Assembly: GCA_038745295.1 (NCBI GenBank)
Contig: JBCDLN010000066.1
Coordinates: 1-15,494, forward strand
Reading direction: 5' to 3'
From: Acuticoccus sp038745295
Lineage (GTDB): Bacteria > Pseudomonadota > Alphaproteobacteria > Rhizobiales > Amorphaceae
Length of the DNA stretch: 15,494 nt
The notes beneath the pieces are model-generated. The model made no database searches. It saw nothing but the letters and a program-made list of their open reading frames with translations, and was not told the DNA's origin. Shown here piece after piece: positions 1-5,847 of the stretch. Positions within the stretch are counted from its first letter, which is position 1. Each line of letters starts with the position of its first letter. A program made the position numbers and the translations under genes.

Positions 1-2
1 GC

Positions 3-95
3 AACGATGTGGTGATCGATCTTGGCCAGGGCGACAGCATCCGGCTCGAAGATTTCAGCCTTTCTGACCTCGACCGGGGCGACTTTTTGGTCTGA
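3..95 (+). CDS. C-terminal end of an RTX-like calcium-binding protein (5' end outside window)
   Basis: The first complete codon in this frame is at 3 and the frame runs open for 30 residues to a TGA at 93-95. The peptide includes NDVVIDLGQGDSIRLEDFS and then a Leu/Asp-rich end, SDLDRGDFLV. In hemolysin-type calcium-binding (RTX) proteins, a 'D-x-V-x-D-L-G-x-G-D-x-I-x-L' stretch followed by 'S-L-x-D-L-x-x-x-D-F' typically closes the repeat region at the extreme C-terminus. By family the whole protein would be exported by a type I system and bind calcium through upstream glycine/aspartate nonapeptides, but those lie outside the window. The last 41 bases overlap the 3' end of the opposing TAXI gene. 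Family assignment rests on 30 residues only. Confidence 0.6.
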   Translation, partial: NDVVIDLGQGDSIRLEDFSLSDLDRGDFLV

Positions 96-1428
96 TCAGC
101 GTGGTCTCCCGGCCGGCATAGGGCTCGATGGGCGCAGCCGGTACCTCAGCATCAGGATCGCCTGAGGCGAGGACGAGCTGCCGGTGGTTGAGGGTCGAGG
201 CCGCCACCTGCCAGGCAAACGAGAACGATAGGAGCGATTTTTCTTCGATCCTGTCGTTGTCGAGGTCGACGATGACCTTTTCAAAGATGTCAAACAGCTC
301 GCCGCGGATCTGTTTGAACTCGTGCTGCGATGTGGCAACGTCAGCGCGGCCCAAAATGTCGACAATGGCAAGGTTATAGTGGTCAGCCCGGTTTTTCCGT
401 GCGCCGGCAAGCCAGATGCGCGCCTGCCATAAACCCGATACCAACAGCGCAAAGGCGGTGACCGCCAGCGCCATGGGCTCGGCATACTCCACAATGAAAA
501 GGGGGTCGTCCTGGCTGTAGTAAAGCTCTGCGCCGGGGTGGACGCCGAACGAGAGGCGGTCCTCTTCGGTGGGGGCGGCTATGAACGCGGCTTGGGGGAT
601 CTCGCGCACCATTCTCTGGCGATTTTCAAAGAGCCCTCGGGTCACGGCCGCCACAGTCGCATCATTGAGGCCGCTGCGGACCGCCAGTAAGCTTTCCACC
701 GTGACCACGCTGATGGGCTCGTTCGGCACAGGCCGGTCGCCCGAATAGGTGCCCACCGGAACAGTGGTGGCCGAAAGCGCAGGATCAAAAAGGGCGATGG
801 CCTCCGCCTGATCGATCGACACCAGCTGGGTGGGTGTCGCTTCGATAATGCTCTCAATGGTCTTATTGCCGAGCGCCACCACCATAAAGAAGGCGTCGAT
901 TTCCCCCAGCGCGATGGCGTCTGCTTGGTTGCGCAAGGTGCCGTAGGTGAGGGTGAGGTCCTCAAAGGGAACCTCGTAGTGCCGCAACAGCCGCGCAAAG
1001 AGCGCGTTGGAGCCCGAGCCTTGGGGCATCAACCCCACCCGTTTGCCTTTCAAATCCGAGACTGACGTGATCCCAGCGCCGATCCGCGTCACAATGTGAA
1101 AAGCTTCGGGGAAGAGCCGGGCCACCACGAGTGTGTTGGGTGGTACGGCGGTGTCGGACTGGATGAGGCCAAAGTCAGCCTCGTCGCTGGAAAGGCGCGC
1201 GGCGTTTTGATTGGCGCCCGCGGAGGCCATCACCACCACCGGCGGGATATCTTCGGTGCTGAACGCTTTGTCCATCGCATCGGCAAATGCGCGGTAGGTG
1301 CCGCCCTCGGTGCCAGCCGATATCCTGATGGTCGCCGGCCCGGTCTCATTAACGAAGACATACCAAATCACCGCGACGGCGGCGATGAGGGCAAGGGCCA
1401 GGCTTGCAACGGTGCGCAGGGAGATCAT
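55..1428 (-). CDS. TAXI-family TRAP-type solute-binding protein with membrane-anchored C-terminal extension
   Basis: The 457-residue protein begins with an uncleaved signal/anchor helix (about residues 7-27). A periplasmic binding domain of the TAXI family (NMT1/TRAP-associated extracytoplasmic immunogenic protein) follows: ISAGTEGGTYRAFADAM near 37-53, a 'SAGANQNAARL' segment, 'ITSVSDLKGKRVGLMPQGSG', and 'LGEIDAFFMV'. In TRAP systems such proteins deliver organic acids or amino acids to DctQM-type permeases. Here a second hydrophobic helix (about 316-336) is followed by a charged tail of about 120 residues that would lie in the cytoplasm, so the protein looks tethered at both ends rather than soluble. 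No TRAP permease gene is visible nearby. The start ATG at 1428 has an AGGA element about 7 bases upstream. The 3' end overlaps the opposing RTX-like gene by 41 bases. The ligand is unknown. Confidence 0.85.
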   Translation of the reverse strand: MISLRTVASLALALIAAVAVIWYVFVNETGPATIRISAGTEGGTYRAFADAMDKAFSTEDIPPVVVMASAGANQNAARLSSDEADFGLIQSDTAVPPNTLVVARLFPEAFHIVTRIGAGITSVSDLKGKRVGLMPQGSGSNALFARLLRHYEVPFEDLTLTYGTLRNQADAIALGEIDAFFMVVALGNKTIESIIEATPTQLVSIDQAEAIALFDPALSATTVPVGTYSGDRPVPNEPISVVTVESLLAVRSGLNDATVAAVTRGLFENRQRMVREIPQAAFIAAPTEEDRLSFGVHPGAELYYSQDDPLFIVEYAEPMALAVTAFALLVSGLWQARIWLAGARKNRADHYNLAIVDILGRADVATSQHEFKQIRGELFDIFEKVIVDLDNDRIEEKSLLSFSFAWQVAASTLNHRQLVLASGDPDAEVPAAPIEPYAGRETTLIRPKSRPGRGQKG

Positions 1429-1566
1429 GGGATGATCCTGGGCTGCAAGTCCTGGCGACTCAAGGGGATGGCGCCCTCTTCCTGAACCTGTGGCAAGGTT
1501 GTCCAGGGCTCGCTGGCGGGAGGCCTCACCCGATCAAGCCCCGAGGCCGCGTCCCCTGCGGCTGGC

Positions 1567-1595
1567 TTGACAAGTCTGATACCTTTGGGAATACC
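1567..1595 (+). promoter_or_regulatory. Candidate sigma70-type promoter for the sulfotransferase/GT61 pair
   Basis: TTGACA at 1567-1572 matches the -35 consensus exactly. A 17-base spacer separates it from a weak -10, AATACC, at 1590-1595. It points at the sulfotransferase gene and lies in the 213-base gap between the divergent TAXI and sulfotransferase genes. The -10 match is poor, so this is tentative. I could not identify a convincing promoter for the leftward TAXI gene in the same gap. Confidence 0.35.
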
Positions 1596-1612
1596 AGCCG
1601 CGCCGCTCGGTC

Positions 1613-1635
1613 GTGACAGGATGCCGTGACATGAT
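1613..1635 (+). repeat. Short tandem direct repeat just upstream of the sulfotransferase start
   Basis: GTGACAGGAT (1613-1622) is followed after three bases by GTGACATGAT (1626-1635), matching at 9 of 10 positions. The repeat falls between the candidate promoter and the first possible start codon, where a regulator or the ribosome could use it. It may also be chance. Confidence 0.3.
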
Positions 1636-1641
1636 CGAGAC

Positions 1642-2301
1642 GTGCCCTTCCCCTCACCGAAGCGGAGCGCCGTGTTGGCCAACGTGAAGATCATCCAAAT
1701 TGGCTTCAACAAATGCGGTACGCGGTCGATGTACCAGTTTTTCCGACAGAACAAAATTCCGTCGGTTCACTGGGCGCACGGAACGGTTGGACGCGATATT
1801 CGAATCAACCTGACCACAGGCCGGCGTCCGTTTGAGGGGCATGAGGATTACGTCTTTTATTCTGACCTGATGGGGACGCAAAAGCAGCCCGTGTTTGAGG
1901 GGCAGTACCACTTTCGCGATTTTTATAACGCCTACGAGGGGGCGCTTTTCATCCTCAACACCCGCGATGAAGACGCTTGGATCGCCTCCCGCCAGCGCCA
2001 TCCCAACTTCGTGCGCCGCTTTGCCATCTACTACGACCTTGAGACACCCGAAGAGGTGGAGACGCTCTGGCGGGCGCAGTGGAAGGCGCACCACGCGGAC
2101 GTGCGCGCCTTCTTCGCCGATAAGCAAGACGTGTTCATGGAATTCGACATCGACCGCCAGGGCGGTGCAGAACTCGCCGCATTTGTTGCGCCCCACTACA
2201 CCACCGACGTGTCCTTGTGGGGGCACGTGGGCAAAGCGGAAGACGAAGAAGCCAAAGCTAAGCTGCGCCGCGAGCGCAAAGCCCAGCAAGCGGACGGCTA
2301 G
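1642..2301 (+). CDS. PAPS-dependent sulfotransferase-like protein
   Basis: The protein is up to 219 residues. The N-terminal strand and loop IIQIGFNKCGTRSMYQFF carries the 5'-phosphosulfate-binding P-loop (about residues 21-29, G-F-N-K-C-G-T-R-S). 'LFILNTRDEDAWIASR' supplies the Arg (108) and Ser (116) that in sulfotransferases contact the 3'-phosphate of PAPS. The end, 'FDIDRQGGAELAAFV', fits the usual C-terminal helix. By family it would move sulfate from PAPS onto a hydroxyl or amine of a glycan, lipid or protein in the cytoplasm. The start is uncertain: GTG 1642 gives the longest form, but GTG 1672 has an AGCGGAG ribosome site about 4 bases upstream and places the P-loop near the N-terminus as is usual, so it is equally or more likely. 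The very C-terminus is Lys/Glu/Arg-rich. The GT61 gene follows after 30 bases, suggesting one transcript and a shared glycan substrate. Confidence 0.72.
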   Translation: MPFPSPKRSAVLANVKIIQIGFNKCGTRSMYQFFRQNKIPSVHWAHGTVGRDIRINLTTGRRPFEGHEDYVFYSDLMGTQKQPVFEGQYHFRDFYNAYEGALFILNTRDEDAWIASRQRHPNFVRRFAIYYDLETPEEVETLWRAQWKAHHADVRAFFADKQDVFMEFDIDRQGGAELAAFVAPHYTTDVSLWGHVGKAEDEEAKAKLRRERKAQQADG

Positions 2302-2331
2302 GACAGCGCACTGCGCGGAGGGCCGCCATGA

Positions 2332-3552
2332 ATGCATTCGCGTGTGATGGTGCCGCGAGCGCTGCCCACCATGCTTGAAACGCTCGGGCCTGGAAAGTTT
2401 GCCGTCAAGCGGTTGATGCCGTTGGTGCGCCAGCTCAAGCTCAAACCCGGCACAACCCGGCCCAGCGTTGAAACGGTCCTATCCGCTGCCCAAGCCTCCA
2501 AAAGGCATCAATGGCTTCACGACTGGCAGGTGGGCGACTTTGCCGTTGAAGAGCGTGAGCTGCTTGCGGAAGGGGCGAACCCCCTCGTCAACCACCCCAG
2601 CAATCGGTTCTTCCACGGCACGGATGTCAACTGTGTTGCGCTCGGCTTTAGCCATCAATACGCACTGAAGCTCCTGCGCTATGACGATGTGCAGCTGGCA
2701 GCAACGGGCAGCAATTTTGCAATTTTTCGCGACCGGGTGATCGACAAGCGAAGTACGGGGGTGGTTCTTGATACCCGCCCCACCTTGATGCGGCGCGCAC
2801 CTGTTGCCATGGACGTTGGCGCTTATTGCGACGACAGCTACCGGCCGAGCAACCCTTGCCATTTCATGGTGGATCGGCTGCCGCGGATGTTTGTCTACCA
2901 AACAATGCTTGGACTGCCGCAGGCGGCCTGTATTACCGTAGACGCAGTGTCACCCTACTGCGCGTTCGCGCTGAAGCAGTTTGCACCGGCTGCTACGGTG
3001 CTAGCCCCCAATAGGGTCTATCATTTCCGCAAACTCTACGTGTTGAGCACCTGCATCAAGCCACGCGGACATCCCTTTTTCTATATGCGGCCTGAATTTA
3101 TTGATGCGGTTGTGCCAAAAATTACTGCAGATCTTCCTCCCCCCAGCGCAGACCGGCTCATTTATATGTCCCGCTTTGCCTCCAACAGGCGAAAGCTTTT
3201 GAATGAAGCCGATGTGGCTGGGCAGCTTGAAGCGCGCGGTTTCGAGATTCTGGAAATGTCGCACATGACACCTGCTGAGCAATTGGAAGCCGTCCGCGCT
3301 GCTCGGGTGGTGGTGGCGCCCCATGGGGCAGCGCTTGCCAACATATTGGGAGCGACCCCAACAACGCGGATCATCGAACTCATCAATCCTGAAAAGGCAA
3401 CAGCGGCCTATGCTGCGCTTTCAGCCGTTGTGGGGGCCCCCTACGAGCCAGTGTTCGGTACCCCAGCCGATGACCCCGAACTGCAAGACGCGTGGCGGAT
3501 TGATGTGGAGGCCGTGATGGGAGCGCTTGATCGTCCGCCGCCAGTTGCGTGA
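2332..3552 (+). CDS. Glycosyltransferase family 61 (DUF563-type) protein
   Basis: The 406-residue protein has both hallmarks of GT61. The central motif N-x-x-H-F-x-x-D-R-L-P-R is at residues 174-185, matching the family's 'N-Y-x-H-W-x-x-x-x-L-P-R'. The C-terminal APHGAALANIL motif is at 329-339, followed by 'IIELINPE'. No signal peptide or membrane helix is evident. In bacteria this family is found in capsule, exopolysaccharide and other surface-glycan loci and transfers a sugar from a nucleotide donor; donor and acceptor cannot be told here. Start ATG 2332 has a GCGGAGGG ribosome site 9 bases upstream. Another ATG at 2328 is out of frame, and ATG 2347 is an alternative. The gene lies 30 bases behind the sulfotransferase, so a glycosylated and sulfated product is a reasonable inference. 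Confidence 0.85.
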   Translation: MHSRVMVPRALPTMLETLGPGKFAVKRLMPLVRQLKLKPGTTRPSVETVLSAAQASKRHQWLHDWQVGDFAVEERELLAEGANPLVNHPSNRFFHGTDVNCVALGFSHQYALKLLRYDDVQLAATGSNFAIFRDRVIDKRSTGVVLDTRPTLMRRAPVAMDVGAYCDDSYRPSNPCHFMVDRLPRMFVYQTMLGLPQAACITVDAVSPYCAFALKQFAPAATVLAPNRVYHFRKLYVLSTCIKPRGHPFFYMRPEFIDAVVPKITADLPPPSADRLIYMSRFASNRRKLLNEADVAGQLEARGFEILEMSHMTPAEQLEAVRAARVVVAPHGAALANILGATPTTRIIELINPEKATAAYAALSAVVGAPYEPVFGTPADDPELQDAWRIDVEAVMGALDRPPPVA

Positions 3553-3573
3553 GGGCTGGCGGGTGCCCCACGA

Positions 3574-3598
3574 ACGCGCCTTTGTGGCTGAGGCGCGT
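3574..3598 (+). terminator. Hairpin after the GT61 gene
   Basis: ACGCGCC (3574-3580) and GGCGCGT (3592-3598) form a perfect 7-bp stem with an 11-base loop, 21 bases after the GT61 stop. There is no U-tract, so it would be an atypical or Rho-assisted terminator, or a processing stem. Confidence 0.4.
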
Positions 3599-3608
3599 GC
3601 GCTATAAG
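3582..3608 (+). promoter_or_regulatory. Candidate promoter for the 2OG oxygenase gene
   Basis: TATAAG (3603-3608) is a good -10 hexamer 28 bases before the oxygenase start. The nearest -35-like element, TTGTGG (3582-3587), has a short 15-base spacer and lies in the loop of the preceding hairpin. The ribosome site GGAG (3627-3630) lies 6 bases before ATG 3637. Confidence 0.3.
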
Positions 3609-3636
3609 GTGTTGGTGATGTTGTGCGGAGAACGCC

Positions 3637-4476
3637 ATGTTTGCCATCAAGGCTGTGGACTATCGATCGCCGGACGCGCCTGAAGACTTTACCAAGTCCC
3701 TCCACGAGACGGGGTTTGCAGTCCTGACGGGTCACCCCATTGATGCTGAGCGCATTGATGCCGCCTATGACGCGTGGGGCACGTTTTTCGGGTCAAGCGA
3801 CAAGGGTGCGTTTCAAGTCGCAGACGGTGGGCCGGCGGGTTATTTTCCGTTCCGCTCAGAAAACGCCAAAGGCGCTGTCCACAAAGACCTCAAAGAGTTC
3901 TTTCAAGTCTACCCGCAAACACCGCTCCCTGATGGGCCGGCGCAGCTCACGCGCGATCTTTACCGAGACCTGATGGACATCGGCCTAACGCTGCTTCAGT
4001 GGATTGAGGACCATGCCCCCGCGGCGGTGCGTGATGGGTTTAGCGAGCCGCTGCCCAACATGCTGCGGGGCAGCCAATCCACCATGCTGCGCATCATTCA
4101 CTATCCCGCCCAAGAGGGCATGGTGGTGGAAGCCGGTGCTGAACGTGCCGCTGCTCACGAAGACATCAATCTCATCACGCTCCTTTTGGCGGGCTCCGCT
4201 CCAGGCCTTCAAGCCATGGATACCAGCGGCACTTGGCACGATGTGCCCTGCGACCGCGGCATGATTGTCATCAATGTGGGGGACATGCTTCAGCTTGCTT
4301 CGGGCGGTGCCTTTCCCTCCACAACCCACCGTGTGGTGAACCCTGAAGAAGGCGGTGGGGCTCGGTTTTCCATGCCCATGTTTGTCCACCCACGACCGGA
4401 GGTGGCCCTTTCACCAGAAAAAACTGCCGGCGCCTATCTCCAAGAGCGGCTAAGGGAGATTGGGCTCGCCAGCTGA
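3637..4476 (+). CDS. 2-oxoglutarate/Fe(II)-dependent dioxygenase, isopenicillin-N-synthase-like family
   Basis: The 279-residue protein has the iron-binding facial triad: His174-x-Asp176 in 'AAAHEDINLITLLLAG' and distal His231 in 'PSTTHRVVNP'. These are followed by the 2-oxoglutarate-anchoring Arg243-x-Ser245 in 'ARFSMPMFVHPRP'. The N-terminal part, 'SLHETGFAVLTGHPID', matches the DIOX_N region of IPNS-like enzymes, and 'GYFPFRSENAKG' and 'DLKEFFQV' are typical of the middle. The enzyme would couple 2-oxoglutarate decarboxylation to hydroxylation, desaturation or ring formation on an unknown small molecule in the cytoplasm. It is slightly shorter than plant or fungal homologues (300-350 residues), as is common in proteobacteria. 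An 84-base gap containing a hairpin and a -10 element separates it from GT61, so it may have its own promoter. No biosynthetic genes adjoin it that would name a substrate. Confidence 0.85.
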   Translation: MFAIKAVDYRSPDAPEDFTKSLHETGFAVLTGHPIDAERIDAAYDAWGTFFGSSDKGAFQVADGGPAGYFPFRSENAKGAVHKDLKEFFQVYPQTPLPDGPAQLTRDLYRDLMDIGLTLLQWIEDHAPAAVRDGFSEPLPNMLRGSQSTMLRIIHYPAQEGMVVEAGAERAAAHEDINLITLLLAGSAPGLQAMDTSGTWHDVPCDRGMIVINVGDMLQLASGGAFPSTTHRVVNPEEGGGARFSMPMFVHPRPEVALSPEKTAGAYLQERLREIGLAS

Positions 4477-4486
4477 ACGGTACGGA

Positions 4487-4502
4487 CGGCGCAAAAGCGC
4501 CG
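4487..4502 (+). terminator. Short hairpin after the oxygenase gene
   Basis: CGGCGC (4487-4492), an AAAA loop, and GCGCCG (4497-4502) form a perfect 6-bp GC stem 10 bases beyond the stop codon. There is no U-run after it, so its role as a terminator is tentative. Confidence 0.4.
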
Positions 4503-4587
4503 GCATTCCTGGGTGAGAAAGCGAGGACGTTCCTTCCTCGCGCGCCTCCCGGCTCGCCGCCTGGCAGGGTTCCAAGGCAACCAGCCC

Positions 4588-4760
4588 TTTGGGCAGGTCC
4601 GCTTGAAACCCTCTTTCCACCCTCAGCCAGTTCAAAACCGCGTCAAGGGTAAAGGCTGCGCCCGGTCCTGTCGGACCGCCCTTGACCCGGCTTTGAACTG
4701 CCAGCCCCTCGCGGCGTTTGGTCAGTGTTTGTTTGGCCCGTGCTTTGCCTCCTGCCCAAA
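4588..4760. repeat. Nested imperfect inverted repeat in the leader of the ABC operon
   Basis: Three levels of complementary arms share roughly one centre. The outer pair is TTTGGGCAGG (4588-4597) with CCTGCCCAAA (4751-4760), a perfect 10-bp match. The middle pair is 4629-4649 with 4679-4699, pairing at 19 of 21 positions and starting AGTTCAAA / ending TTTGAACT. The inner pair is CGGTCC (4663-4668), loop TGTC, and GGACCG (4673-4678). The right side of the inner two stems is continuous, while the left has a 13-base bulge (4650-4662), giving one long stem of about 25 bp. The region between the outer and middle arms does not pair well. I see no convincing gene here on either strand. It could be a structured leader RNA, a palindromic intergenic element or a decayed mobile element. 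Confidence 0.7.
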
Positions 4761-4784
4761 CAACAGAACCTTGACCTAGCCAAG

Positions 4785-4811
4785 CTGGCAGCTTGCGATC
4801 TAAGTTGCCAG
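4785..4811 (+). promoter_or_regulatory. Hairpin or operator immediately upstream of the BMP gene
   Basis: CTGGCAGCTT (4785-4794) pairs with AAGTTGCCAG (4802-4811) across a 7-base loop, with one G-U pair. The left arm overlaps a separate DNA palindrome, AAGCTG-g-CAGCTT (4782-4794). A weak -35-like TTGACC lies at 4771-4776, and the ribosome site GGAGAG (4834-4839) is 6 bases before ATG 4846. The position suits an operator within the promoter or an attenuating stem in the leader. The sequence alone does not decide which. Confidence 0.45.
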
Positions 4812-4845
4812 GCAATGAAAGACCTTTGGGTTTGGAGAGACAACC

Positions 4846-5847
4846 ATGAGAAAGCCTTTGATTGCCGGCCTCGCCGCGGCTGTGATTGCGGTAACGGGTG
4901 CGGCAGCGCAAGACGAGTTCCGTCCCGCCGTTGTCTATGACTTGGGGGGCAAGTTCGATAAATCTTTCAACGAGGGCGTCTATAACGGCGTGAAGCGGTT
5001 TTCCGATGAAACCGGCATCGAGGTGATGGAGTTTGAAGTCACCAACGCCGCCCAGCGCGAGCAGGCCATTACGCGGATGGCGCAACGTGGTGCGTCCATC
5101 GTCCTGGGTGTCGGCTTTGCGCAGGCCGATGCCATCGACAAAGTCGCCCAAGAGTATCCCGATACCGATTTTGCCATCATCGATGTGTTCTGGCTCGACC
5201 AACCCAACCTTCGCCAATACGCCTTCAAAGAGCATGAGGGCAGCTACCTGGTGGGTGTGGCCGCCGCAAAGGCGAGCGAAACCGGCACGGTGGGCTTTGT
5301 GGGCGGCATGGATGTGCCGCTGATCCGCAAGTTTGCCTGCGGCTATATTCAAGGCGTGAAGGCCACCAACCCTGATGCCGACGTTCTTCAGAACATGACC
5401 GGGACCACACCCTCAGCCTGGAACGATCCCACCAAGGGCGCTGAGCTCACCCGCAGCCAGATCGACCGCGGGGCTGATGTGGTCTACCATGCTGCAGGCG
5501 GGACAGGGCTTGGCGTCATCCGCGCCGCGGCCGACCAGGGCAAGCTCGCCATTGGCGTTGATAGCGATCAATACGATGTGGCGCCGGGCTCGGTCCTCAC
5601 GTCGATGCTCAAACGCGTAGACAATGCCGCGTACAATAGCTTTATGGATGCCAAGAACGGCAAGTTCAGCGCCGGTGTCGTGACGCTTGGGCTGTCTGAC
5701 TCTGGTGTTGACTATGTGTCCGACGCCAACAACGCCGACCTTCTGACCGCGCCGATCCGCGAGGCTGTGGAAGACGCCAAGGCCAAAATCATCTCAGGCG
5801 AAATCGAAGTTCACAACTACGAGAGCGATCAGAGCTGCCCTGTCTGA
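4846..5847 (+). CDS. BMP-family ABC transporter substrate-binding protein
   Basis: The 333-residue protein starts with a Sec signal peptide: a charged MRKP, a hydrophobic core, and a likely cut after GAAA at about residue 21 before QDEF. There is no lipobox cysteine, so it should be a free periplasmic protein rather than a lipoprotein. The mature N-terminus 'VVYDLGGKFDKSFNEGVYNG' is the diagnostic motif of the BMP (basic membrane protein/PnrA) family. Later segments 'GVGFAQADAIDKVAQEYPDTDFAIID', 'EGSYLVGVAAAKAS' and 'VGFVGGMDVPLIRKF' also fit. Characterised members bind nucleosides, and relatives serve other small molecules. It is the first gene of a four-gene importer operon, and its TGA overlaps the ATG of the ATPase gene by one base, implying translational coupling. 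A GGAGAG ribosome site supports ATG 4846. Confidence 0.93.
   Translation: MRKPLIAGLAAAVIAVTGAAAQDEFRPAVVYDLGGKFDKSFNEGVYNGVKRFSDETGIEVMEFEVTNAAQREQAITRMAQRGASIVLGVGFAQADAIDKVAQEYPDTDFAIIDVFWLDQPNLRQYAFKEHEGSYLVGVAAAKASETGTVGFVGGMDVPLIRKFACGYIQGVKATNPDADVLQNMTGTTPSAWNDPTKGAELTRSQIDRGADVVYHAAGGTGLGVIRAAADQGKLAIGVDSDQYDVAPGSVLTSMLKRVDNAAYNSFMDAKNGKFSAGVVTLGLSDSGVDYVSDANNADLLTAPIREAVEDAKAKIISGEIEVHNYESDQSCPV

Noticed and set aside
1096..1485. A 129-codon + frame with a His-rich stretch, possibly a metal-binding protein
   Set aside because: It lies antisense within the TAXI gene; the histidines come from the complement of Val/Met codons in the 'PPVVVMASAG' segment.
4600..4760. A tRNA-like or known riboswitch fold in the BMP leader
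   Set aside because: No cloverleaf, CCA end, or recognisable purine, preQ1 or other riboswitch core was found; only the nested stems are supported.
4513..4779. An 88-codon open frame on + in the gap before the BMP gene
   Set aside because: It reads through the nested inverted repeat, has no ribosome site, and its peptide has no recognisable pattern; the base pairing explains the sequence better than coding does.
4450..5352. A 300-codon open frame on - overlapping the BMP gene
   Set aside because: It is antisense to a well-recognised BMP protein and its peptide is His/Arg/Gly-rich without domain features; it is a shadow frame.
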